A stretch of DNA of 64,000 nt from Haemonchus contortus (taxonomy: Eukaryota; Nematoda; Chromadorea; Rhabditida; Trichostrongylidae), in assembly GCA_000469685.2 (NCBI GenBank), contig LS997562.1, positions 34,170,215 through 34,234,214 of the forward strand, in the 5' to 3' direction. Shown here piece by piece: positions 24,319-37,555 of the stretch. Positions within the stretch are counted from its first letter, which is position 1, and every line of letters begins with the position of its first letter. Made by a program: the position numbers and the translations under genes. Under the pieces are notes generated by a model. The model saw only the letters and a list, made by a program, of their open reading frames with translations. It searched no databases and was not told where the DNA came from.

Positions 24319-27300
24319 CACTTGGATCGTGGATCACTTACCAGCTAATGCGAACTTCTGTGGTAAACTACCTTTTAAACTATCTGCCGCTTAATTTTAT
24401 AAAATTTTTTAGAATCTAAACATTTATGTACTTCGTTCTGTAGTAAATCCGTAAGTATTCATCTGTATCAACCCTTACCACGCCTTATTATCTTCGCCGT
24501 TGCTCTCACCATTTCAGTTACGAATACAGATCTTCTACACCTATCCTACAGTGAGAATTTTCTACAATGAGCCAGATATTCTCGACAAACTCGCTTAAAC
24601 CAATCAGTGAAACATCCATTGTGGCCTTTTATCATTCGTTACAACTTGCTATCACGATATAACATGGACCGTCTGAGCCTCTATCGTTATCTCATGGTCA
24701 CTATCGACCATTACCTTTCGTTGTCTCATTTCTTTAATTGCTATCACTTTTCATCATTAAAAGTGCCAATACTCCATGACAGACATTCCTGTCTTTATGA
24801 TTTTTCTCCAGTGGAACCGATTAAAAATAATCCGTTCCGTTACACTCTCTTACTACCCATCAGCTACTACAAACTTCTTTCACTCACTGCCACTGGACCC
24901 ATCCCTCTGCTCCTCTTATCACTGACGTGGAAGTGACAGGTGTTCTACTTGAACCATCAGTAGCAGTCACGTATAAGCAACACATCAACCTGCACGCCTA
25001 CCCAGTTGAGAAAAACGGCCTTTCAGAAGTTGCTCTGGGAATTTTGGTTTTTCAAATATTTGAGGTGGTCCCCAACTGTCTGCTTACGTTTGACCAGAAT
25101 TTGGACTCATCATTTTTAAGGACTTTTATCCTATATTTTTAAATAATTTCTAAACTTCTTCTTCCGAAGTTTACCTCGACAGCTTTACATCTGCTCCGTG
25201 CGTTCTTCTCGATAGCGTTTTACCTCACGTCGATTTCTTTTGCCTTTTATTTCTACCTATCTTCGAGGTACATGCGGTCATTCGTTGGAGATTTGTAGGC
25301 CCATAAAAATAATCGCTCATAGTTGAAGGAATTATGAGTACTTGCAGTCGCCATATACACATAAGGCTTCAAATAAAGCTTAACAATGTTTTCTTTCTAG
25401 ATATCATTTAATTGTTTATTTATGGATTATTTACAACTCTAGATAGACTGATCTTTGACTGCACTTATTCCAGTCTTCATGAGCACGTCTAAGGGGGCTG
25501 CAGTTTCTGCATGGACCTTCTTCAGGGCCCTAATTCAATCAGATCGCCAGATCCCTCAGCAGTCAGCATTTGGGCCGATAGCGATGCAGACCGGATTTCA
25601 TCTTGCTATATGTATACTTCATTTTATTATTTCACATTCTTATTCATTTTTCATATATTCATTTCTTATTTCTTAACATTGTATCTAAATTGTTACTTCA
25701 AAGTTTTTATTGATTTTTTTAATTTGGATATTTCTTTTCTTATCCACTTGTAAATAAACACTAGCCAGCACCTCTTAACTGCTAAAATGATGATAACTGG
25801 CACCGACAACACCAATAACCTCGTTCACCGATCCAAAAGCTAAATACACCAGCGAGTGTCTTCAATTGTCCGACTTGATTCTGGACCTACCCCCCCCCCC
25901 CCCCCCCCCCCACCCCTCCTTGCTCGGGATCGAGACCATCAATGGGCACACACGCATTCCAACCTTTTCCGAAGCGATGGAAGAAAGTCGAGTGCACGGC
26001 GCATCCCAGCAAGTATATCTGCACAGACGTTTTTGATTGCATTGTTTCTTATGATTTTACAACGATTACAATCAGTTCAGACCTTTACTTTACTATAATA
26101 CTTTTATTGATAATTCAATCTGCCGTTACTTGTTGAATTAGTTCATAATACTAAGTTGTATAATAAATATTATTTCTAATTACTGAAAATCTGGTTAAGA
26201 TCAATAACCGTTGGTCCCCTCCTCGGCTGTTTATTGTTGTGAAACATTGAAGGATATGTTCTGCAATTGTGGTCAGCTGTTCGGGTTAGCCGATTGGTTG
26301 GTTATTTCGCTTTAATCCTTTTTCCCCAGGGAAATCTAGTCCACCTTCTGCGCTCAACATTCGGTTCCAGAACAGGCACACAACTTCCTAATTGAATACT
26401 GAATGTCTCCTGATGAAGAAGAACTTCAATCGAGTTTCCCAGACACTTCTTCTACACCTTCCGTTAGAAGGCTTTTATGAACCCTCTTTGTTTCTTCAAC
26501 AGCAAATTGATTCACACAACTTATGTTACAACATTACTGCTGAGTACTCCTCTCCCCTCCCCCCCCCTCCCACTTTCCTGACCATTTCTTGCCTTTCTTC
26601 TTCTTCTTCTTCTTCTTCTTTTCACCTTGAACCTTGGTGTGGCATCGATGGCAGCCTTATGGATCCGCCTTTCAAGCGGTGTAACCGGCCTCTGAAAGGG
26701 CGTGAGGGCATCCAAATGATAGGGAGGTAACACCTGAATCATCCTGGGACCTGTCTAGGTAATGGAGGTGAACCGTGATTCTTCGAACTCCTTCGGAACC
26801 CCTCCAAGGGCTCATGTAATCGATCCCTTCACTGATGTGTTGCGAGCATCTTTCACCTCAACCACCGAGTCCGATCTTCCATATCCCCAGAGATAAGCTG
26901 TCTGGACATTTTGACAATTATTAATGGTTTTCCACTAGCGATCAGCTGATTTTTTCGCCACCACTTTGTACTTGAACCACAGGGGTTACGGTGATTCATT
27001 GTCACTTGATAAGCAGTAAGTGCTTCGCTGAAGGGTATGACTCAAAGGTGTTCCACTCGGGCTCGGGCATAACCTTTCCATGGTGTTTTTGATAGTGCCG
27101 TATGGGGGCTCATGAAAAATGTCCCGAACTTTTATGCCCTGTCGTCGTCTAGACAACCGACCGCATTTCATCCAATCCATTGGCCACGCAATTCGAAAAT
27201 GTGCATTTATTATCTCACTGCCTCGTCAAACGATCGCCTAACCTCACTTTTGCACGACAACTCGTCCAAATTTCTGTGAAAGATTCGGTGGCTCTTTCTT

Positions 27301-27976
27301 AATCCGTTAATCAATTTCTAGTACTCGAGCAGGTGCTTTTCCTCTACTCTGTTATACCACCTGTGTTGATTTTGAAAAGCAGGTAAATAGCCGGCGCCCC
27401 ACCCCACCGTCTGGCCCATGCCAATGCGATAATTCGGCATAGGCAGGCTCAGGGGGTATGCTTTTAATCGCGACGAAGAACGCTTTTCAAAATCCTTTTT
27501 TATTTTTTCATCAGCTCCCCTTGAAGCGGATGTTCCTTCAAGCGAAGGACGACTCGTCCTATTGTTCTGTTTTGAATATGGAAGAACTCTTCAGTGGAGT
27601 CTCTTCATTGAGACAATCAACTTGTTTCGATAGCTGTTCTCTCTCATGGTTCAAGTACTCTCCCATAGACGCTCTGTTTCTGAGTACTCTCCTACGAAGA
27701 CCTTCTGTCTGAGGTGCTCATTTGTGTTCAATTCGTTGCTCAAAAGCACCAAATTGGCTCTCTGGCCATTTCATTGAAGAGGACGCTCATTGCGTTTTGC
27801 TACATTCCTATTTGAGAGCGACAATGATGAAAACTGTCGACAATTCGAGCCCATCTGGGTCTTCAAGCCAGATTTTGAATCCTGGTAGATTACGGTATGC
27901 TTGCCCATTACCTTTCCGTTATCAATCACTATGCTACGCCCGTTAGAGTGGTTTCTACTACCATAAATCCCATTAT
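24319..27976. other. Repeat-poor spacer with simple tracts
   Basis: It contains a run of 22 C residues at 25890-25911 and a (TTC)n tract at 26593-26621. No gene is supported. Frames near 26.4-26.7 kb and 27.45-28.0 kb are open because of low-complexity composition. Confidence 0.4.
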
Positions 27977-28278
27977 GGTGAAAGTGGTGTAGTGGCAAGG
28001 CTGCACTATCTCACACGCCTGATCACGGGTTCAAATCTTGGATCAATATCCAAGCCAACCAAGCTGCATCCCTCTGGGGTCGATTGAATGGTATCAGACT
28101 CGTCTAGGAGGATAAAAGCACTGACTTGTTCACCGACTAACCACCGCATGCCATGCGTGGGTGCATAACTCTGAGGGGATTGATATCGCAGCCCCGAGAC
28201 TCTATCCTTTCATCCTTTACTACGATCCTGAATGGAAGTCGAATGCGGGGCGCATTCTTCAGACGGGATTGATTAGCG
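27977..28278 (+). repeat. tRNA-derived SINE (copy E)
   Basis: The head has an A-box-like GTGGTGTAGTGGC at 27983-27995 and a B-box-like GGGTTCAAATCTT at about 28027. The body includes CAGACTCGTCTAGGAGGATA. An insertion or rearrangement lies near 28140-28200. The end carries GCGGGGCGCATTCTTCAGAC. Confidence 0.75.
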
Positions 28279-31200
28279 CTTAAGAATTTGTTCTCTTATA
28301 TTTTCTATTGTTTCTGCAGTTTTTCCACTAGGACTTTGTCTTAATCAAGCCTTATTGATCTGGTTCCGACGGTGGCAAACATATTTTCCATTAATGTTTG
28401 TTTAGCTGCTTCAAATGGAGGGCGTTAAACACATTGGATGCTGTCAGATTGCTGCAAAACATTCGTTCTCGTAGCGTTTGGTGTTGAACAGCGACCTCTT
28501 TGTAGAAGTTTTTGAGCACTCAAGGTAGGGTAGTCCTAGATGAACATCTGGCACAGATTGGGCAAGATTAGATGGAGACACGTCGGCTCTGGTATGTCTG
28601 GAATCCGCTGTGAGAAGTATTTTTCATTGGGAAGTCGACGTCATCAAGACGGTTTCAAGGTGATCCTATCATGGTTCGTGAATTTAAATTTTATGTCAGA
28701 GCTCTAACATGCTCTCCCCCTCCATCTACTCCCTCGTTAGGAAGTCTCAGAAGATTGGACAGGCATGGGAAGAACCGCTGTCTCCCGGAAAGATCCTAGG
28801 GAGGTTGTGGGGATAAGGCCATTCTTCTCGGCTATAGCTGACATTGTTAAGTTCCCAGATTTTCCGGATCATAGGTGTACTACTGCCTACATAGAATTTT
28901 CCATAATTTCAACATTTGTACCTGGTACTACCTACTCAATACCCTTTATTACATGTGTCGATACATGAATTATTCCCTTCATGTGAGGGCGGAAGCTCCA
29001 ACAGGCTCTTTACTCAGCTGACGCAGTGGGACTACGGTTAGTCACCTACTCACTACCAAACATGAAGGTCTCCATTCCCTTGTCTTCCCCACTCCAGACT
29101 GGTTCCATTCGGGTAGTCGTGAGCACGATCACCGTAATCCCATTCTTCGTCTTCATGAGACTCCTGTAAAGTCGACCCTACTCTACTCGCTTCTCAGCTA
29201 TCATACACCATGACAGGGGGAACATAATGATGACGAACAAGTTCCGTGACGGTATCTCCTCCCCTTTTTCAGGATGGTTCATTCCGAGATTCCCCGAAAA
29301 TCTTAGTTACACTTGAAAAGGGAAGAGATTTTGAAAACTTCAAAAGACTCCAACAGACCTCATTATCGTCTTTTTCTTGCCCTCCCGTTCTAGAAATTCC
29401 TCCGTTAATTTCCTATCTCAAAGAGATCTGCAGCCCATTCGAAAATTTCTTTAGGTTGACAGCTGGTTGCCGAATCTGGTGCTTTGAGAAGCAGGTGCTT
29501 CATAAAAACCTTTCTGAATAGTTTTAAACTGGTAGAATAATAATTTTTCGATACCAGGTGTAATGATTGATCATTCATTATTACTTTTTATGACAACTAT
29601 TCATTAGCGGCTTCTTCTCGTGCTCTTATCTTAATGCCAACGGTACAGCTCACCTTTATATTGTCATGACTAATCCTTGTTTTTTGCTCTATTAGTCAAA
29701 ATTATGATGTGCCATTTCTCCTCTGGAAATCCAAACACCACTTGAATCAGGGAAAAGTTGTATACTCACTGAACTCATACTTCTAGATCTTACCCTTTGC
29801 CGATCAATATGTATATAATGCGTGTGGTAGCCTCGCTGAGTTAGTAACCGGCTTAGCCGAGTTCGACACTGAACTCGGTATGATCACCAAACTGTGACTA
29901 GAATCTGCGCACTCCACGTCTGCGCTATCTGGCCCTGAACTTTGGAACCTCATATCCCGCAATTCTTTGGGCTATATGATGTCGAAGCTTGACTTTCCTT
30001 ACCTACAGAATTGTTCTGGGATGATCGGCTTAGGACCATTCTGACATTCCCTGAAAGTAACCGTTCCATGAACAAACTGACCTTCAATGTACTTTAACCA
30101 ACATTATCTTACGTTTGTTGCGAATGAATAGAAAAATAAACAAATATTTCGGCAAGAAGTACTGTGTGATCATACTTTTCCGGGAAGTTCGATCAACATT
30201 CCTCCCCTAGTCATTAGAACGACATCATCCCTCATTTCTGAGTTCCCCTTAGCGAACAAACACGATTTCCAATTCGCTTCATTAGCTCCTTCTTCATCTT
30301 GCTTGTTCCTTTTTCTATCCTGTTCTACGATTTCCAGTATTTTTCTCGTTTTTGCTCAGACATCTGGCTATTCAGTAAATGGCTACCAGCAGTCGGTAAC
30401 AACTATTCCATCTCTTCGTGCGGCTCTCGAAAGCTTTATTGCTGAAGTCACTCGAGATTCATTCTAGGTTGAGAATTACCTTGATGATTTACTTTGACAA
30501 ATCCGCACTCTTCAGAGCCTGAAAGGTGAGGGAGCTGTTTGATCGGCTGTTCTTACAATCATTTTCATATTCTGCCATGCTCAGAGGTAGGCTGGTCCAC
30601 CGAAACGTCAGCCCAAAGTGTTCAACCTCGTGTAGAGTTCTATCTATAGAGTAGTTCCCATTATTCGATCGTTATCATAAAACCAGGTAGTCGTTATCAG
30701 AACGGTCTATGAAGTTTTACTATAACTTCAAACTCTAAGTAACTCAATACCCAGACATTTGGAGGTCCACTTTTGGAAAAATAAATACCTCGCTTAGGTC
30801 TTTAGTTTATTTATTTTTCTCCTCGTTTATTCATTTGTTTATTTGTTACTATTGTACAAAGTGAGGCAATAACATTGAATAAATAATTGATTATTTCCTC
30901 TAGCCTCTTCTGAACATTCCCTTTTAAGCCTTTCGTTGTATATGAAGCGAATGTAGCATACCACAAAAATAGCTTGGAAAAAATCGATGGGCATCCAATT
31001 TCGTATTTAATTATAAATGGAAGTATAGCGCATGGCCCGTGGATAGTGGGACCTATGCTTCTGTTTATAGGGGGATAAGCTCTGGAATTCGGATAGGGCA
31101 CCAGTACTATTCCTACTCCATTCAGTCCTGAGTTTTCTGATCGCAATGAAGTTTGTGGGGCTTTTCATCAAAGTAATTTAGTATCGGCGGGTGCCGAATG

Positions 31201-31576
31201 AAGACATTTCGGTTGATGAAATTGGAAGAGTTGTCATAATGAATTTTTGTCGATTCATCATGAGGGGGTATTAAATTCGCAATTTAAACTATGGGGGCAA
31301 CAAGGAGGGTCGGAGTGTTTTTGCTTTCGCAAACATTCCCCTCCTGATTAATTAGCAAGAAAGAGCGGACGTAAACAAACAACGTTTAGGATATGAATAG
31401 TATAGCTATCTTCATCGATAGCAGGATCGGTGGGGTCAGAATTCCCTCTGACAATGATCAGTCACTGAGCAATGATCAGACTTCGAAAACCTATCCAAAA
31501 AATAGGACCCACTCAACCTGCCTTTAGGCCAGGGAAGGTCGAGCTCAGAACAACAAAGTGGGAACTGTACTGATAA
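28279..31576. other. Intergenic with one exon-like frame
   Basis: At 29274, after TTTTTCAG, a plus-strand frame reads DGSFRDSPKILVTLEKGRDF and stays open to a stop at 29521. No partner exon was found. The remainder, including the 111-codon minus frame 31146-30811, shows nothing recognisable. Confidence 0.3.
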
Positions 31577-31860
31577 GGTCTCGTAGCGCAGGTGATGTAG
31601 TGGCGAGTGGCGCACTATCTCACACGCTCGACCAGGGGTTCGAATTTCGGGATCGATGCTCCCAGGACAACCAAGCCTTCCATCCCTCCGAGGTCGGTTA
31701 ATTGGTACCAGACTCGTTCGAGAGGATAAAAGCTCTGACTTGTACATCGGCCAGTCACCGCAAGTCATTGTATGGGCCACATACGCATTCAATACGCCAC
31801 TACGATTCTGAGTGGGAGTCGTATGCGGGGCGCATCCCTCAGATGAGACTGATTAATGCC
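31577..31860 (+). repeat. tRNA-derived SINE (copy F), reference copy
   Basis: This is the clearest copy. The A-box-like TGATGTAGTGGC is at 31592-31603 and the B-box GGTTCGAATTT at 31637-31647, at tRNA-like spacing. The body has TTAATTGGTACCAGACTCGT, ACTTGTACATCGGCCAGTCA and CACATACGCATTCAATACGC. The 3' end is CGGGGCGCATCCCTCAGA. It would be copied by a LINE reverse transcriptase supplied in trans. Confidence 0.85.
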
Positions 31861-34800
31861 AGAAGACTTCAGGGACTCGAAACTTCGCCAAACCTCTGGC
31901 CTTTTCGTATGGAGCAGTGAAATTGTTTTCATCGTCGTCCGTCGTCATTTCACATTATCTCTCATCTCTACTTCATTAATTTCATTACCCGAAATGGCTA
32001 TGGCTATGCTATAGCCTAATCGATTGCTCACAAAGCTACCAATACGAGTTTTCTACATCCCATCATATTGAGTCGTCAGTTAGTACTTACCTCAACACAT
32101 CGAGTCGGTAATATATACCTACGTCATTAAGTTTTTGTCAGGACCGCCAGGCTTAAGCAGGCCCATTGTGTTCGTAAAAAGTGGCATTTCCACCAAGACG
32201 ATTTGCCGATTCCTGCAATCACGGAGGAGGCCCACGCTTCATCATGGATGTATTTGTTATGTGAAAGGAATGTAAATTACCTACGTCAACCAGATACAAT
32301 CCATCTGGCCGGTAGACTTCGCTCTAATGGGATCTAGCTAGATCTAGCTAGAAATAAGAGGATTTGTTCTATGAGCTCATAAGCTTCCGAAGGCCTAGAA
32401 TACTTCCTGTAGCCTTTCATGAGACTTTGTGAAGTAGATTTTTTATTCATCTTTAAATATATACTTTTACGATTTGTATCTGTTTGTTATTCTCGTCATA
32501 CATGATGATAGTTAGCCATAATTTGTGATATTGGTTATTACTGCATGAGGACCAGCAATAGCGGCCAGCTCAATAGAGATAGGCTCACTAATAGCAGAAG
32601 CCTTTGTTTTAATGCCAATCCTTTTCTAACACATATTATAACATTCTGATCGATATCAAGATTTTTGGAAAAATCTTCGGACGGAATTCCTCTGTCTGAA
32701 GATTATTCCAAGGAGTCAGACTCCGTCAAGCTCAATCTTTGACTTATCGCTGGAAGATTAAGTGCTGTGTTTCTGATTTCCACTTGAAGAAATTTTCATT
32801 TGAAACAATTCGTCCACTGGGCTACCGCAGTGAGCGATCCGAAGGACCACCAGCTTGAGCGTACCTCAATGTTGCAATTAATCGGCTTCTATTCCCTTCT
32901 TCTTGTACCTCAGTGATCCGCTAATCCTAATCCTTGTTCTAACAGCATGAAATTTCTTTTCTTAGCTTAGGAATTTCTTTTATTCGGTTGAAAGTTGGCT
33001 CCGATTTCTATTTTCAATGGAATGTACGTACAACCCTTGATGATTGTAGGATGGGAGGTTCTTTTGCTCTCTTTCGCATTCATAGAATGGCCCGGCCTTC
33101 TATGAGAGCATCTTCGTCGCTACCATTGCTGCAGAATAGCCCGTGAAGCTGTCTCCATTTGTTGTTAATGAGATTTTTCTTTGGTATTCCCTATGGTAAT
33201 TCAGTTCTACGGGGAAATGAAAGTATTGGCTTCTCGACGTCTAAGTCAAGGTTCTGAGTAGAGAATAACTATCAGACAACCGGTACATTCTTCCATCGTT
33301 TAATCGGTTTCTTCTCCTTTTGCTTTCTGAGTACTTCAAATTTGAGCCTAGGATAAGGACAACATTATCATATTGTATGACATGCACAATCTTTTCTTTT
33401 ACCTCATTCAAGTTCTTCGTCTATTCCTATAGCGATTCCACACAGTCGATGGTTCCTGTGCTCTTGTAATTTATCTCCACTACCGTCTCTACGGCGTCTT
33501 CTGTCGTTACTTTGGTTTCTGCATGGTCCACCATTTCGATCAATCCCCCACCTCAACTTTGAGGATCCTCGAGGTTCCTCCCTTAAGCTTCCAATCCCAT
33601 TGCTTCCCTGAACGGATAATGTTCTTGCCTTTCCAGTACGTGTCGGTACTATCGCGGAGGCTGCCCTCTCATTTTTAGCTGAACAGGAGATGTTTGAGAG
33701 AGCAGCGACTGCAGTCGTACGTCCTTGACGAATATAGTCAGGAGCAGCTCTCAAACCGTTTTTATTATGAGGCATTCGGTAATTCTACCCATTTCATGGC
33801 GTTCAAGATGGGTTTATTATTGCGGCCTGCCATTTAATTTGAATGGAAAATATTTTTCGCAACATCCATCCCGCCTGAACGTTCCTGCCATTCAGCTCCT
33901 GGGCTATTCAGGTTACTGTATTAAGTTTGAAAACCCGTAAGCCACGATATGGATCCTACTATTATATTTCGCCCTTTTCCCTTTTCTGATGAATAATCTT
34001 TGCAAAACAATCAGACTATTGATTTACGCCCAGTTTTTCTGTCTGGAATTCCAATTTATATTTGCCACCAGGCTCTGGCCACTGTTTACATTGAACCATT
34101 CCAGCGGCACAAAAAATCACTATTGCACTGATATGGAGTATTCCTCGTGCATTAATAAATTTTTGTTTGGGTGAAATGCAAAAGCAAAACATTCCTGCGA
34201 TGGGGCCTGAATAGAAAATGCGTTGAAATACACTGGGCCTTTTTTGTTAGGATGCGGATAGCGGGTGCTTTGGATTCCCCTTTTCTACAAACCAAATAGG
34301 CCCAGTCCTTTCTCCCCAATTACTCTGACATCTGAGCCCATATTTTTTTCTAAAATCAGCTCGACAAGTGGATCAAGCAGACCAATCCCATAGACCAAGT
34401 TCCCTTCCTATACGGAATCCTTGCTCTCCCATCTAGTTTTCCGGGTCTCATTAGAAATTGCGCTTTTGACTCGTTAGGGCTCATAACCCACGCCAGGTTA
34501 TTGTAACAGTCGTCCATATACTGTACAGCTAGGGGTAGGGAAGGATCAATGCTATCCTTCAAAATTTTGAAGTAACACAGCAGAAGGGTACTGTTGATAC
34601 ATGAAATCCTAATGAAACTGAAATTTAAAGGCTCCCTGGAACAGGGAGAGGTGGTGAGGTGCTGAGGGGAGGGTGCTCAGACTGGTATAGCATTCTTGAA
34701 AGCTGTGTTTATACGAAGTCCTTCCCACACCTTTTCGTTTTGGATCCCAATCAAGTACACTTCTGATACATCAGCTCCGCGACAGATGGTCAACAATAAA

Positions 34801-35429
34801 ATGGCTGACTGACTCTGTTTTACCAGCCTACCCTACTTAACAAGGGGTTTAGCGGAAATTTCCACTTCTCAACACTCCATCATTCTCATTTGTCGTCATC
34901 CGATACATCTCTTCAGATGTGACGCAAATTCATTGGACGGGCGTGGTCGGTAGCCGTTTTAAGCAGGGCTGTCATAGCTCTGCGTATGTGTGTGGGTGCT
35001 AACTGACCGGCACGCCTTCCCCCATCGGATGTGCTATTCATTGCGTTTGGTGTGTGACATTCGATTGTGATGAATCGTTTTCGATGATGAATTGTCGTCG
35101 TCCTCGTCATCGTCGTCGTCGTCAGTCATCATTCTTACCAAATCAACATTTACGATTTCAGCTTCCACGGTCTCACGACAGTAGCCGGACATGTGGAGCA
35201 AAATCACTTCCCATATAGGTAAGCCGTGTACCGTTGATTCATTTTTCACTTTGTATCTCTTTCTAAAACGTATCAAGGGAGAACGAATAGGTAGTTTACA
35301 ATCTTGGAACTACCCAAGGTGAATCTTGACTTCATGGATCTATCCCTTATCCAGTGCGCACTGAATTGCCTTTCGTTCTGAGTTGAAAGTTTCGATGGAT
35401 TTCTTCTCAAGATTGCGGTCGAGTACATA
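31861..35429. other. Intergenic with weak minus-strand frames
   Basis: A 123-codon minus-strand frame (33775-33404, Arg/Ser/Gly-rich) and a minus-strand segment ending at a GTAAGA donor near 35135 (ETVEAEIVNVDL, next to an Asp-rich repeat) might be exon fragments. Neither has a supported partner. A 10-base unit GATCTAGCTA is repeated at 32331-32350. Confidence 0.3.
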
Positions 35430-36994
35430 CAGTACTGGTCAGTGAAGTATGCGTTTTCACTTTTTCAAACGTAGCTTCTTTAAAACAGCATCTTTACATC
35501 TGGTTTTTCCACTGTGAGTTCCTATCACTGCATGTGAACAGAGAGCACGTTTTCAGTGGCCTAAATTAATTGTGGGATATTTTGAAAGATTTTAGTCAAA
35601 GAAAGGGTGAAGCCCCATAATTCCAGTGAAACTTCGATCTGCCTTAATTTTCCATTTCTCAGCGCAGCAACTTGCATAAGAGCAAATATAACAAGTAAGA
35701 CATGAATGCTTCGTAGCATAACCTTTTGAGTCAATGATGGCTTAAATCGGCGTGGCATGGACTTAATAAGTTTGTCGATCCCCTCCTGAGGGGTGTTCTC
35801 CAATATGGTCTTAATTTGAAGAGCTTTTCATGCTTGCTGTGGGCTCAAAGGTTTTTAACTTGACACTAGAGACAATCCTACAGATGTTCAATAGGACTCA
35901 GATCTGGGGATTGCAACGGCCACGGTAGCAGAGGAACGGAATCATTTGGTGAGCAGCTTCGATTTGTGCTCCGGGTCATAATCTTGCTGGAAAATTAAGT
36001 GACCTGGGCCAATACTGTGAATGAACGAATAGATAACAGCTTTCGTAATGTTGGTGCACATTTTAGAATCCATCTTACCTTCGATACTTCAGAGGGGCAC
36101 ACTCCTTTGCCACAGAAGCTACCGTAAATCATCACTGTACCCCCGCCATATTTCACGGTTAGCAGCTGGTAACCTGCATGGCATCTGGTACCGATTGGAC
36201 GTCACACAAACATGATTTCGTCCTTGCTGGACAGCGAAAACTTGGGTTTATCGCTTTTGATGGCCTTATGCCACTGCTGGACTACCCAGTTTTTGTGAGC
36301 ATGAGCCCAATCGAGAAGCACTCTGCGATTCTTGGCAGTAATCAGCGGCTTCTTTGCTGGACGATGTCCAAACAGACCGACCTCTTTCAGAAGACGTAGA
36401 ACAGTGTTTACTAAAGGATTGGTCTTTCGGGCGGCGAGATTTCGCGAAAAATTTTGACGCGAACCATTTGTTGCACGCTGCACAATTTACCTATCAACAA
36501 GACATAAAGTGAATCTCGCTGCCTCTGGATGAATTTTAGCTTCGGCTGACCTTGTGACCTTGTAATCCTTCCGAATCGCTTGTACGCACATAACTGGCAC
36601 GCCTTGAACTTCAGAAACTCGCCTGGATGTTAAGGCTTCCTGGAAGCCTCGAATGACGGCGTCAAATTGATTTTGCCGTGACTTACAGATTCACGAGTGC
36701 ATTGGAAAAGTCTTATTGATGTACTAGGTGCATGACATGACACAAAGGAGCGAGAATTACCTCGAATTTCCTAACGTAAAAACCCGCGAGTTATCGAAGG
36801 CAAAAATGTGCGTAGGGGGGCCGTTTGAAAATTAGGCGCAAATTTTGGTTGGAAGTGTGCGGCTAGGCTGCTGCACGAGTATAATGTTACTAAGTGTTAA
36901 AGTTACATGCTGTTTAAGTTTCCCACCGAAAGGTTGAAATTTGCGGAAGTTATGTTTAAAAAATTTAAAACGCATACTTCACTGACCGGTACTG
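35430..36994 (-). mobile_element. Tc1-type DNA transposon, about 1565 bp, decayed
   Basis: The ends are inverted repeats of at least 28 bases with one mismatch, starting CAGTACTGGTCAGTGAAGTA on the left and CAGTACCGGTCAGTGAAGTA on the right strand. TA flanks lie at 35428-35429 and 36995-36996. The transposase reads on the minus strand in broken frames. 36483-36202 has KEVGLFGHRPAKKPL, the Tc1-family region before the first catalytic Asp. Near 35.9-36.1 kb are FQQDYDP and SPDLSPIEHL-like pieces around the second Asp and the Glu. 35803-35561 holds the C-terminal PRRFKP region. Confidence 0.9.
35561..36680 (-). pseudogene. Tc1-family transposase pseudogene
   Basis: The frame is interrupted by stops and shifts. 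The first catalytic region reads KAIKSDKPKFS where family members usually have SDE, so the Glu after Asp is Lys. After the FQQDYDPEHKSK block the frame hits a stop and continues in another frame (LLPWPLQSPDLSP). It could not make an active cut-and-paste transposase. Confidence 0.85.
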
Positions 36995-36996
36995 TA

Positions 36997-37366
36997 CACT
37001 TCTTCCTCGTTCCCTCCCAGACCTGGGAGTAGTCCACCTCTTAGGAAGCTGAAATTCAATTTGGAATAACCGCATGGTCTGAAAAATGAAATGAATAGAA
37101 TGGGGGAAAATTAGCAGGGATTGACTAATGGGGATATAAAAACCTTGGTCAGCCTAAGATCCCCCCATTTTAAAGCCGCTCTTATTTTTGGTTCACACAA
37201 ATACTTTTGGCTGTGGATATACTGTATTCTTAAGACAGTAGCGTTGAATCCTGGTCGCGGAAGGTGCATCATGCTACAACCCTGTCTGTCCAGGATTAGG
37301 AACTCATTAGAAGTATTGGGTAAAGATGGACCAGTTCCAGGTAGACCATTGTAGCCTGGACATCCG
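36997..37366. other. Spacer next to the Tc1 element
   Basis: No gene seen. The overlapping frames at 37111-37383 and 37121-37354 are shadows of each other without splice support. Confidence 0.35.
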
Positions 37367-37555
37367 ACTGGACCACATTCCAAACCGATTAGTCGGTACT
37401 AGGCTGGCCTCGGAATGTAAGAACCCTGACACGACCCATTGGTTGGCCACCGCGCGTCTTTGTCTAGACCAAATACTCATTCAGACACCTCTTCAGTGTT
37501 TAATGAAATTCGAGTGCGTGGGTGCTTCCCGATCAGATGCCTGTGCCCTTTTCAC
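37367..37555 (+). repeat. tRNA-derived SINE, degenerate (copy G)
   Basis: The piece resembles the SINE body: ATTAGTCGGTACTAGGCTGG, then GGTTGGCCACCGCG, then a GAAATTCGAGTGCGTGGG block. It is heavily mutated and lacks a clear head. Confidence 0.45.

Noticed and set aside
26521..26742. An Arg-rich minus-strand frame
   Set aside because: The Arg run is the translation of a (TTC)n-type microsatellite.
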